NCBI GenBank assembly: GCA_950106755.1
Contig: OX467083.1
Coordinates: 48,684,555 to 48,748,554 of the forward strand
Direction: 5' to 3'
Length of the DNA: 64,000 nucleotides
Source: Climacium dendroides
Taxonomy: Eukaryota; Streptophyta; Bryopsida; Hypnales; Climaciaceae
The first letter of the stretch is position 1. Every line of letters starts with the position of its first letter. Shown here one piece after another: positions 35,601-47,227 of the stretch. A program made the translations under genes and the position numbers. A model generated the notes under the pieces. It was not told the DNA's origin and made no database searches. It saw only the letters and a list, made by a program, of their open reading frames with translations.

Positions 35601-38600
35601 CAAGTATGATCAATGGAGCCTGTAATGTACTGTATGGTTAATGGAGTCTCTACTTTATAATCGTATACTATACTGGCGATAGCACTAGTGCAGACCGCAT
35701 GCTGAAACGAGCAACTTTGGGACGTTTTCAAGGAACTACAACGCTGAAACAACTGAACATCCCAATGCTGATTTTTTGATGCTGTGGATTTTCAACGTGT
35801 GGTTTTAATTGAGGGGTGGCTTTTGATTAAGCAGTAATTAATTCAACCAACGATGTCCCTCCAACCTTAATAGTGCAAACCCCTTGTTGGATCAACATTG
35901 AAAAACAACATTGGGATTCTGTTCAACCAACTGCCAATTGTGGAAGGTTGAAACATCGTCCCTATGTTGCTATTTTGGTGTATAAGTTTTGAATTTTACA
36001 GCAATATGATTCAACACGGGGGGAGCATATCCTGCTAGCTTACTTACTTCTTGCTGAATCCTAACTGAGTGTTGTGCCAATGAGACGCATGCAAGTATCG
36101 CCGAAAATCAGATCTCCTCCGAAGTTAAGGACGCTGACAGAAATTCAATGGAACTGGTGATCTGCAGCATTGGCTATTGAAGACATCAAGAAGAGCTACA
36201 ATCTCACTGAATGGACTGGCGATCCATGTCTTCCCGTCCCTCATGCCTGGATTACTTGCAGCATCCCTGATTCTACTTCAGATGCGCCTGTGATCACTGC
36301 CATGTAAGTACAAATTTCGACTTGGGATGGGGCACTTTGCTCGAAGTTGAAATTCACCACTTCAGAATGGCAGAGAGGAAACCAAGAAATCTATAAACTA
36401 GTTAAGGGGGTCCAATAAGCTGGTTTTGCATCAATAGCTAGCGTGACTGTTAAGAAGATTCTTCTTGGAGGATTCTTTGTTTGTGTATTGTTGCTCATAA
36501 TGCTTGCACATTCTTGGTGCACTGGTTGAGAATGTGCAGGAACCTTTCTGGGTATCGCTTGGTGGGTACACTACAAGCCAGTTTTGCGAACCTCCAGAAC
36601 CTCACCAGCTTGTGAGTTGCTCCAACTCTTTGAATGAGGATTGCAGCAAGCTAGTTTATAAACATCAACGATATTCTTATTTGTTAAAATTGCGGGTTAA
36701 TTTCAGATATCCAAGTTTTGTTGTTATAGTTCCTCAAGCACTGAGCACTTTCAAGCACCTGAAACTCTAAATTTCAGGAGTTGAAATAGATTTGAGGTTT
36801 CAGTCGGTCAGTTGAGACTATTCAATCTCGCTGAGATAACACATATGAAGTACATACATGTCTCTTAGTGTGCTGGACTAATGGCAAAGCTGAAAGGCTT
36901 TATGTAACCCAATCTGAGCAGAGCGTATAATTTTCGATAACAAATTAATTCTGTGACTGAAAGATTTCATATATACTTATATTTGGCAACTTTCAACTTG
37001 CACCAGAAGTGTCAGTGAAACACAGCAATCTCAAAGTATGCAAGAAGGAAAAGTGAGACTGGGGAGTTCATTCAAATGGTCTGTATGATAACAGGGGAGA
37101 AAATATAAATTCCCTGTGTGCTCACACAAATATCCTCTGGTCTCCATTTTCTCCCTCAAAGGTCTAGGAAATATTGCAAATCCCCTGTGAGTTCGAGTGG
37201 ATATGTTAAATTTAATGCCCCGGGATTAGGGCAACAATCTTCCTGTGTCCAGCCCAGACTGATGGAAATCTTCAGTGTTAACTTACGGTATTTCTCAACT
37301 TTAAGAATCCAACTTAGGAGTCTTGAAATAGAGACATCAAACTCTGCTGCATATATGTGGCTTAATTCATGGATGTTTTTTGGATGATTCTCAGAGACTT
37401 GTCCAACAACGGTCTCAGTGGCTCGCTACCGGAGTGGTTGACAAGCATGACAGCTCTGAGACTATTGTGAGCTTCACAACCTTCCATCTACGGGTGCATG
37501 AATTAGACACTGGGTGTATGTTTTGATCTCATATTTTCCTGCTCTCAAAGAAAATAGTAATAAAAATTCAAAGATAATTAAAAAAAAGCCATTTTTCCTA
37601 ACCTGAAGGTCCTTCTCAACCATTTCTATCTTCAAGAAAAAAAAACCAGTGCTCTCTTCACAGGTGCAAAGGTAGACTAGTGCACTTTGAGCACATACAA
37701 AAGGTGGACACTTTACTAATCTTAGAAAATCTCTTCTTAACCTTGTGTAGCTTTAGTACAAGCCCTTTTATCCCAATTTGACCTTCAAATTCATACTTTT
37801 GAGTTGGAAACAATACTACCCCCAAAATTGCCAAGGTAGATATTCAAATGGGGAAATTTTTTAAATAGTAAACTAAGTTTTAAAAATTGGAAAAAATTAT
37901 TCAATGTTTGCAATTATCACATGTCCCTTCATTTTGAATTTCATAGAAAACGGACATACAATGCAAAAGTTATAAGCAAAAAAACACCTATCCAAGGGTA
38001 AGGGGATCATAAAAAAGAACCAGTGTTTCTTGCAACAACCCGTTTCCTCGTTCTCAAGTTTTGTTCTACAAGCTCCAGATCTGCCATTGTAACTGAAAAT
38101 TAGCATGAAATTGCAGGGCTGTCCAGAATAATAACTTCAGCGGTCCATTTCCAGAGGGTCTTCGTTCAGCTAATCTTCAGATGTTCACGTAAGTTCTCTC
38201 TCGTCATTAAGATTGTACTAAGTCGTGTATCTTTGACAATAAATTTGGCTTTGAAAAGCATAATGAGAAAACCTTTGCCATAATTCACTAGGTGGTCTCC
38301 CTTTAGCAGTGCTACTGCTTTACATGTTCGTGGTTCTTGAAAAAAAAATTCTGGCCATGTTCCGGACAATAGCAGATTGCAAAGATTTCGGTGCAGCTAT
38401 AAGATTAAGCGCATTGTAAAATGAACAGAAATGAAAACCTGTCCCAGTTATCCAAGCTCTTTGCACTTTTGCACATATGATTGGGATGTCCAATTTCAGC
38501 ACAACGGAATCCTAGTATGACAATACATGGCTAGTATCCATTGATAAAAGCGTTCTGTTTATGAGCACGGGTTTGTCAATAGAATCTGGTGGCACCAACT

Positions 38601-41600
38601 CCTACCACAAAAACCATAGGGTTCCTCAATCTCATAATTGCACCGTACAAGTAATTCGATTTATTTTCCTTTACAAACAATGAAATTGCTCGGTTGATTA
38701 TTTAATTTGCTTCTTGTTCAGGTATTACGGGAACCCTTTCTTAGGAGACCCGCCTGCCCCTGCCCCTGTTTGTAGTGATTGTGGCAAATCAAACAGTGCT
38801 GTTATCGCCGGCGCTAGTGTCGGGGCTGTTGTGATACTCATTACTGTAATAGCAACTTTGGCATACTGTCGATGGAAACGCAAGCGCAAACTTTCTGACA
38901 AGGTGTACAGGGCAGGCATGAGTATGTATCGGATACGAAAAACCAATTTTCATAATTGAAATGGGGTTTTCATATTTCTTTTGTAAATTTCCAGTTGATT
39001 CATAAATCAGAGTAGCTGTGATTCTTCTACTTAGAACATACCTTAGTTTTCAGGCTTCACTAATCGCAAGAACTTACAGTGATCAACTATTCATGTGTAT
39101 CAACAGGGATTGCCACCCCTGGTGGTGCGAAAGCTTACACATTTGCGGAAGTAACTGCTGCAACTACTCAATTCAGGAGGCAACTTGGTAAAGGAGGATT
39201 TGGTCCTGTATATTATGGAAAGCTTCCTGATGGGCAAGAAGTGGCAGTCAAGGTTGCTGATGGAAATTCAAAGCATGAAGAAAGGGCGTTTTTCAATGAG
39301 GTTTGTGGCCTCCAAGTGATCAATTTGTGGATCCAAGTGTTGAAATTTCTAGAATTTAGCTTAAATATCTAAGTTTTCTCTCCACATGCCTTCCATTCGG
39401 GTGCATGTGCACGTAAATCAATAGAAAGTTACGATACCTCTTGAAATATTAGCTGTACTGAATTGGAGTGGTGTGTCTTATCTAATGCTTTTGCTCTCTT
39501 TTGGACCACAATGTCTATTTGTCAGATGGAGTCCTTTCTAGACGTAAATTTGTGCATTATTGGGGGCTGTCACTAATATGGTTTTGAAGTTGGGAGTTGT
39601 ACGCTGGATGTGTCTCTCTAGGTTGATGTTTTATCGCGAGTGCACCACAAGAACCTGGTGTCCTTGGTGGGATACTGCCAGGAACAGAAGCAAATCCTTA
39701 TCTACGAATACGTGCACAACGGCTCCTTATTTGATCACTTACATGGTGAGTTCTGTTCTTCTGATCTGGGTCTCTGTCTAAAACATTTTATCAAACTGCA
39801 CTCACAAATTCAACCGACATTGGTACCCATCTTTTGGATTTGATTCACAAGTAACGAATGAAAATTTGCAACATGTACGCAGTTCAAGAAACTCAAACAC
39901 CTTCATCAATCCAAATATGAATATCAGGCAGTCAAATTAAACTGAAAATCAATTAAAACAATCTTCCTTCCCAAACTAAATTATGTGTTTTGCCAAGCAA
40001 GTGTGGAGTCTCACATTAGAGTATGGTTTCATTGGAGAGCTTTAAATTGTAAAACCCCATTTTGTAAGGGTATGGTGCACCTTGCAAGCCAACAATGATT
40101 TTGAACAAGGCCCTTGCGAAATGGATCTTGTAATGACGCAGGCAGCTCAGTGAATACTGGCATCCTGGATTGGAGGATGCGCCTAAACATTGCCCTGAAT
40201 GCTGCACAAGGTACAACTTCCAGCATTGACCTGGGAAGCTATTTCTATTCATTTGGTTGCTGTAGTACATTGAAACAATTTGCAAATTAATTTACTTCTC
40301 TGTGGGCATACCAAGCTTATGTGAAAACGTCAAAATGTCACATGGAATACCACCAATATAACGGAGTTGACATTTATGAGCTGCATCAGTTTGTGAATGA
40401 CTTGTACTTCCGTGGATGTGATTCTCATTCTGTATTTTGAATTGCTCCATCCGGAGTGAGTCGCTTGACGAGCATTCCGATTGATGCGTGTCTGATGCAC
40501 TTGCAGGCTTGGAGTATCTGCACACAGCATGCAGGCCAAGTTTCATTCACCGGAATGTGAAGAGCAGCAACATTCTGCTCACTCCTCAATTCGAGGCTAA
40601 AGTGGCCGACTTCGGAATAACAAAGTTGATGGGTGAAGCTGATGGCACAAGAGTAATGACTGATAATGTCATGGGCACAGTAGGTTACCTCGATCCAGAG
40701 TAAGAGATCTTGTGCCCTAAACTCTCTTGTTTATCACTTCCATGGTGCAAATTCATGCTCACCTGAGCATGTTTAAAAGAACCCGTTTGAAGAAGAAAAA
40801 AAAGATGTGGAGATTTTCACTACAAAACTTCAAGTTAGTAATGATAAAGTTATTCAAGAAGTGCTTTCTGAGTTGTTATAACTTAAGTTATTGATATATA
40901 TTATTTGATAGTTGATACGTTTTGCAACTATTTTATGTTAAGTGGTTTAATTCTTTTATCTGAAGTGAGCTTTAGTGGATATAGGCCAAAGTATTTATGA
41001 AATTTTAATCAAGCAAGATTTTCCAAAATAATTGGATTCTCCTATATGTATGATCAAATGATTAGTTGCTTTCCTTACAATAGATAGTTGTGGGGCTTGT
41101 CTTGTGTCTTCATCATTGTCACATACTTACATTTTGGTGGTTGCTTGTATATAGGTACTATACATCTCATTTTATATCCTCCAAAAGTGATGTATACAGC
41201 TTTGGAGTTGTACTTTTGGAACTAATCACTGGTGGTCTTCCCATTGAAAAGTTGTCTTCAAACAGAAGGAATCCACACATTAGCAATTGGGTGAGTTATC
41301 CACTCATTCCCTTGTAAGCACAATCATTTGAAAACTTATTGAATGCTTTAATGTAGAGGCTAATACAAATAAGTACCTAGAAATTAATTGGTGGGAAAAT
41401 ACTAACAAATTACAATTGAATTTAGAGTGTTTTTTTTGAGTGAAGTCAAGGATGACCAATTCATAAGCCAATTCACCTATATTGGTCTTTAAATTCTTTT
41501 GGGTTAATTCAGGTGCAGGAGAGTCTTCAAAATAACGACATCATCTCAATACTAGATCCAGCAGTGATGGCTTCAAATCCCAATATGGAAGTAGTACGGA

Positions 41601-41725
41601 AAGTTGTTGAAGTTGCTATGTTGAGTGTGCAACTTCAAAGTGTCTATAGGCCAACAATGACCAAAGTGGTTCAAGAATTGCAAGGGGCTTTGGCAATAGA
41701 AGAAACTAATGTGCCATCTACTTAG
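32694..41725 (+). CDS. malectin-like LRR receptor kinase B, probable pseudokinase (14 exons, 884 aa)
   Basis: Same architecture as gene A. Exons: 32694-32796, 33675-34230, 34780-35294, 36168-36303, 36540-36611, 37395-37466, 38117-38188, 38722-38921, 39107-39300, 39622-39745, 40142-40210, 40507-40699, 41155-41290, 41513-41725; sum 2655 nt in frame, no internal stop. Signal peptide, malectin-like domain, GDPC, three LRRs, membrane helix, Gly loop, VAVK lysine, alpha-C glutamate and DFG are all present. The catalytic loop reads HRN instead of HRD (Asn721, codon AAT 40554-40556), and the activation segment reads GTVGYLDPE. The catalytic base is therefore missing, so phosphotransfer should be lost or very weak; a scaffold or decoy role is possible but unproven. 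A stop at 41723-41725 removes about 30 C-terminal residues relative to A. The first five exons are almost identical to A; the last exon is strongly diverged. Intron 6 carries a 503-bp insertion. Confidence 0.88.
34306..34500. repeat. intronic hairpin in intron 2 of gene B
   Basis: Arms 34306-34354 and 34452-34500 pair as in gene A; the CCCGGTGTTGATTCCCGG core is fully complementary. The position within the intron is the same as in A. Confidence 0.85.
37549..38051. mobile_element. unclassified 503-bp insertion in intron 6 of gene B
   Basis: Intron 6 is 141 bp in genes A and C but 650 bp here. The extra DNA is bounded by TCTCAA on both sides (37543-37548 and 38052-38057), where A and C have one CTCTCA. 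No clear inverted ends and no coding frame. Family unknown. Confidence 0.65.
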
Positions 41726-42868
41726 GCATCTACTTTTCATTTTCTACAACCATTGGGGTTATCAACTACTACTCAAGGTCATATGGACTACAATCTTCCC
41801 AATAGCAACACTTTAGTTAGTTCAAATGGGGATTTATGGTTTGTAATTTGAAATTTTGGCATCAACTAAGTTACTATTCATTGTAGGGTATTCACATGTG
41901 ATGATGTCATGGATGGACCAAACCACTTTGAATTTGCACTTAGGGCATCAAGGATCCTATCATCTTAGTTAGATCACAACTAGTGCTCCTCAAGTTATAT
42001 AATGCAAGCCCTAGTAACCTCAAGTCATAATCCATCAATCTTATAGACAAGTTGGATATTATGAACCTAGTAATGTGTGCAAATGTTAGGTCCAATAGTT
42101 TGAGATAATTACAATAGTATGTAGTTTTTTCGATCCTTCCTTTTGATGTTTAAGAAGCTACAATTAGGTTGGAGTAATTGTCCCTTGTCTAGACAACAAG
42201 GGGAAGGGTACTTTAAGTGTGAATTTTAGTCCAAAAATCCATATTGGAAGGTCTTACACATTCATCAAAATTTGTTTAACATCTTGTGTTTAGGACTTGC
42301 CTTTTTTTATTTTTACTATTTAACTACCAAACACCCTTTTAGGACAAAAATGCTTGACTTTTAAGGGATGAAGTCAAATGTTGTTGTATAAAGCCATGAG
42401 TTTTGTCTTTTTACTAGAGGTCAAGTTCTATCTCTTTTTTTACTTCTTACTCGTTGGCACTTGGCAAATTATGAAGTCATACATGGCTATTTTGGAGCCA
42501 CCTCTATAGCCAATGGCCTTACATTGGCTTCAAAAAGTAAAGCATTTCACAATCCACATGTGAAGCAAAGCATGCAACTAATTTGAAAACAAGCCTACAC
42601 ATCTGACAGCATGGATATAGAAAAGTTTGAAAGATTTCCAAATCAAAGCCAATTGTCATCCTTGAAGGATTATCCAAACAAAGCAATTAGTTTGAAGACA
42701 TCATATTAGCCTCACATCAAACAAATCATAGTAATCACTTGTTCAAACTTAAAGAAAGAAAAACATCTATAAAATACCTGCCCAAATAATCTGAAGACTT
42801 TGAATTAGAGGAGTCTCATAGTACATCCAAAACAAAATCGTAAACTTCCTCAAAGTTAAACAGAATTG
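41726..42868. other. 3' flank of gene B and spacer
   Basis: 41726-42110 is a diverged version of gene A's tail and 3' flank: the former last ~30 codons are still recognisable after the new stop, then TTGTAATTTGAAATT..GCATC and the TTATGAACCTAGTAATGTGTGC segment. 42110-42868 shows nothing I can support. Confidence 0.6.
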
Positions 42869-43104
42869 CATTACAAAAAATTTTAGGCCTCCTAAAAGCC
42901 GCGAGTTTTGAACCCCCGGTGCAATTATAGAAGAAATGAAACTATTCTTTATTGTTTATTATTTTTTAATGACAACAGCTGATGTGGCACTACTGCTGCC
43001 ATGTCAGCACCATATCAGGTTTTAGTTTTTTAAAATATTTTCTTATACTTGTACGAAAAACAAAACCTTAACAACCTTCTACAGGGTTCAAATTTTTCCT
43101 AATG
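42869..43104. mobile_element. CATTA...TAATG-type MITE
   Basis: The left end CATTACAAAAAATTTTAGGC and the right end CAAATTTTTCCTAATG are approximate inverse complements. The interior carries GATGTGGCACTACTGCTGCCA, similar to the interiors of the copies near 47.4 and 49.5 kb. 236 bp. Confidence 0.6.
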
Positions 43105-43606
43105 AATAATCTCCAAATCTATTTGTGTTTATTTGTTTATGTCTATCACTAATAAGATAAATCAATGTATTGGACTTGATTATTCAATTACTGTAACTTT
43201 TTGCCACATTAAATTGTATAACACAGTAACAATTGCCACGTATCACACACCTACTATTCAAAATACAAACAAGTGATTCAAAACACAAGAAATTCAAAAC
43301 ATGAGCAATTCAAAACAAGAGAGATCCAAAGCACACACCTGCAATGCAAAGCATCACAAGCAATTATAGAAATGTAATATGGAAAAGTATCCAATGTTGG
43401 CATAAAATTTCAGCCCTCTTTAGCAATATGTAATTCAACCAATCACACAATGAACCAAAAAAATTTAGACGATAATCCTAAACCCTAAATCAAAAGCCAA
43501 TTTTTTTTTGAAATAACCGCAGCGCAAATTAAATCCTTGCTTCCAAATAAACATTCCAATCTGACACAAATAGGAGCAGAAGTGCACCTTTAAGCGCAAG
43601 ACCTAG

Positions 43607-43640
43607 GGTGAATCCTCGGGTGAATCCTCGGGTGAATCAT
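43607..43640. repeat. 11-bp tandem repeat
   Basis: GGGTGAATCCTC occurs two and a half times head to tail (period 12 with shared ends). Short and non-coding. Confidence 0.6.
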
Positions 43641-43718
43641 AAACTTTGTTGAAGCATGACTCCTACTCTAGCTCCCGCCTCCTAGCTCTTTGCAATTCTA
43701 GCAACCTCGCAAAACTTT

Positions 43719-43933
43719 CACTACAAGAGAAACTCGTCCTAATTGACAAAAATCAGCCCCTCCTAATCTACAAAAAATTGACAAGTTTCTGTCAATTAGG
43801 ACAAAAAACTGTCCGAATTGACAGAAAATTGTCCAAATTGACAAAAATCTGTTAATTTTCTGTAGATTAGGAGGGGCTGATTTTTGTCAATTAGGACGAG
43901 TTTCTGTCATTTTGGACAGGTTTTCTTGTAGTG
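43719..43933. mobile_element. foldback CACTA-type MITE
   Basis: The ends CACTACAAGAGAAACTCGTC and GACAGGTTTTCTTGTAGTG share the CACTACAAGA terminus, with TTT on both sides (43716-43718 and 43934-43936) as a 3-bp duplication. The interior folds into a long hairpin, with GGAGGGGCTGATTTTTGTCA pairing to its inverse at 43740-43765, and repeats AATTGACA/TGTCAATT. 215 bp. Confidence 0.85.
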
Positions 43934-43936
43934 TTT

Positions 43937-45245
43937 CCCAACCAAAATCCTACCTCCTTTACAATGAGAATCCTAACCCCACTTCAACAGCATTGATCAC
44001 CCAAGGGATAGCTGACATCAATAGCTACAATGTTTTCTAAGGATTGTAGGGTCTTATGATATCGCCACTTGCTTCCATATTGGCATATTTTTTTATAATG
44101 CCTTTTTCAAACTTAAAACCGCATAGAAATAGTGGAAAAACTTTATGAATTTACTAGCACTAGCAAGTAGTATTGACTTTCAACTGATTTTTGCTATGAA
44201 AAGAGACCTTCCAGCAACAAAATGCAAATTTCAGCAATTCCTCACTTAAATTTCTTCCTTAAAACTACCATATTTTTTGTAGTGTCTTTAGCTTCCTCCT
44301 TGTCTCTCTTGTTCATGTTCTCGCACTTCTAGAATTATTATTATCTTCCTCAATGGTATAAATATTGTTTTGATGTTAGCTCATCAAAAGTTTAGCAAAA
44401 GGATATATCGTGTTGTTTCCTGCATATTGATTATCATGTTCTTCATCATTGTCTTTATCACACAAATTGTCTAATGTTTCAATTTTTTTATTTGATTTGC
44501 TTCCAAGGGATTTGGTTTTAAATCATGTTGCTCTATCAACTAGAATTGTTGTCAACTTGTGGATAGTGCTTCTTTTGACTATTGGTCATGAGGAAGTGGT
44601 TGTTCTTTGCTTTGGTTCTAATACAATGATATGATCCGATGGAATTTGCATTATTTATTTTGGCTATAAGTTAATGAAGATCTTGTTGTGAGCTTGTTGT
44701 ATTTGTAAGACTTGAGTTTCTAGTGTTTCTATTTCTATGGCTAAAAATCTTGTTCATCACACTAGCTATCCCCAAATGCTTCTACTTTCATCACCCAAGC
44801 CATATTTGTCATTATTTTTGCTTCTAAATTTTGAATTCTAGCACCTAAAGTTGTCTTTGTAAGTTTTTGTTGTTTAATTGTTGTTGATTGGTTTGGTAAA
44901 CTATGAGATTGACTTGGAAAGTGTCCCTTTCCAAATTCCAATTTTATTTGCTTCTCATATTGCATTGTGCCCATTTTGTTTATAAGCCATTCTACCTTTC
45001 TCAACTTTTTTTCTTTTATTGCTCAACTACTTTTACAAATCTTCCAAAACTTGTAATTCAAATCAAACTTCAAACCAAAATTGATTCCAAATAAGAATGA
45101 ATATATATTTTTAACAATCTAATGTGTAAATCTTCCATCCAGAGACATCTATTTCCAACCAATCTCTACTTGCACACTAATGCACATTTCATTATAAATT
45201 AGTTCACCCACGAGTGAATTTTTTCATCAAAGCTCATGATACAAA
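43937..45245. other. degenerate retroelement-derived region
   Basis: No intact gene. The minus strand around 44762-45004 reads a short frame with INKM, QNLEAKI and similar pieces that weakly recall gypsy gag C-termini. Part of it may be LTR sequence beyond the polypurine tract at 45247. Assignment is uncertain. Confidence 0.3.
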
Positions 45246-45246
45246 A

Positions 45247-45790
45247 TCCCCCTCCCTTAAAACTAGTCATTGTCCTCAATGTCAAACTTAGGATAATCCT
45301 TTCAAAAATCAATCTATTTTCCCTAAAAGAATCTCTCTTTCTTAGTTTAATCCTTCTACTTTACAAAAAATCTTTAGAATGATTATTATTCTATAAATAT
45401 TGCATATTAAATTTTAATATCTTCTCTAGTTTGCAAGTAATTTTCCTTTAGAAACAACTTTAGAAAGCTCAAGCATCACCTAGTTAGGGTCTGAAATATA
45501 TTTTTTTACCAAACTGAGATGAAAAACATTGTGAATATTCCAACTGCTAGGCAGATCCAATTCATGAACTATTAATAGTCCTATTTATTTGTTAATTTCA
45601 AGTAATGAACCACAAAATCTTGGTGAATTTTTTTTTTGACTTGGCAAATTTTAGATTAAATATATTTGGTGTTACTTATAAAAAAGACTTTATCACCAAC
45701 TTCAAATTCTTTAAAATCCTTTTTTTATTTGCATAATGTTAAGTTTAATCTTTCAAACTTTTCATATTCAATTTTACAAACTTTGTGAGC
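45247..45790 (-). pseudogene. Ty3/gypsy relic: polyprotein C-terminus and polypurine tract
   Basis: On the minus strand 45790-45440 encodes, with stops, EFEVGDKVFFISNTKYI and then SWNIHNVFHLSLVKKYISDP. This is the GDKV...WNIHNVFHVSLLK...DP signature at the end of gypsy integrases before the chromodomain region. Further along, at 45247-45262, the minus strand has AAGGGAGGGGGATTTTGTA, a purine tract followed by TGTA as expected where a 3' LTR begins. The element continues upstream in the relic at 54130-54690, so it appears split. Confidence 0.75.
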
Positions 45791-46154
45791 CATTGCATTG
45801 GCTTACAATTTAGAATTAATGCAAATATAATAATTTAAAGAAAATTAGGACTTAAAAAGAATTATGAAGAAGATATAATGCATAAATTATAATTTAAGGG
45901 TCTTCCATTAGGTAGTAATGTGAAAATTAAAACAATGGTATGAAAGTTAGGAAATGCAATTATGTAAAGATGTAGAGGAAATCCTAAGTAAATTTTAAGA
46001 ATTTCAAACCAAAAAGGCATTAAGTAGGAAATTGAAAATTAATTAAATTAGATAAATGGTTGAATGTGAAGAAATGGAAAAGAAAAGACAACAATTCAAA
46101 ATTAACATGAAAAGTGAACCGGAAATAGGGAGTGCAAGTAAGACAAGCATAAAG

Positions 46155-46265
46155 ACTAGAAGAAATGAAGATGAAGATTCGAGGAAATAAAGATGAAGAC
46201 TTGAAGAAATAAAAATGAAGATTAGAGTAAATGAAGATGAACACTTGAAAAAATGAAGATGAAAG
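46155..46265. repeat. ~30-bp GAAGATGAA-rich tandem repeat
   Basis: Units of the form AAATGAAGATGAAGACTTG repeat about four times with drift. Purine-rich on the + strand. Within the gypsy-related region. Confidence 0.55.
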
Positions 46266-46522
46266 AGGGGGGTAGATAGAGGAGAATAGGGTTAATGAAC
46301 CCTCTCTCTCCCCTTCTTTTTCATCTCTTTCTTTTAGCTTTTGTTTTTTTTGCTTCTTCTCTTTACAACACTAGGATGAGAGGGTTTTTTGAGCATTTAG
46401 AAGAAGATAAGTTAGAAATGAGTAGCAACCTAAAAAATTTGCTAAGTAGATTTGACTCAATCATATCCACAACTTGAAGGAGGATGGATTGAAGTTAAAG
46501 GTAGGAATGTAGTCCTGTATAG

Positions 46523-46850
46523 AAGCAACAACTTTGGAGGGCAAGATCAGAAAGATGATGAAGAGTTTGGAACTTAAATTTGATGGAGCTATTCAATTCT
46601 AAATTGTCTTTCTAATAAGCTTAGCTACACCTCATTTGGAGTATGGACAAGGCAATGGTGATCATTTTAGAAGAGAAGGTTTATTGGCGCATAAAAGATA
46701 GGAGTGACGACTTTGAAAGGTAAGATCAAGAAGACACTAAGAGTTTGAAGCTCAAATTTGGTGAAGTTGTGTGCCTTTCAATTGACTTTCCAACAAGCCT
46801 AGCTTCACTTCATTTGAACAAAAGACAAAACAATGGTGGTCATTATAGTA
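46523..46850. repeat. direct duplication, ~180-bp period
   Basis: 46523-46690 and 46700-46850 share TTTGAAGGT/GAAGGGCA-like starts, AGATCA(A)GAAAGA, GAGTTTG.A.CT.AAATTTG, and TAAGC(C)TAGCT.CAC.TCATTTG. Probably LTR-internal repeats of a retroelement. Confidence 0.5.
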
Positions 46851-47227
46851 ACATTTAGTCTACTGCAGAACTTGATGGTACAATGTTTTTAGTATTTGCA
46901 ATTGATTTACTTACAATTTTCATTGCATCATTGATAAACTTGTTAGTTTTCTTTAGATTATGTGGTTTTGAGTCGTATGGGTGTTGAACGAGTTTATGGA
47001 TTCATGATTGATTGCTCTATTGTATTGTCATATTTTAATATTAAATGGCGGTGTCAATGTATGGTTGATAGTGCTATTAGGATAAAGTCTAAAAATAGGA
47101 ATCTATAGCAATTTACTTAAAGAGTCCATTGCTTGAAAGATAAACTAATTAGATGTCACATACACTCTCCACTAGCCCAACTAGGGTTTTTTTGGCTACA
47201 TAATGAAAAATACTCATAGACTCAATG

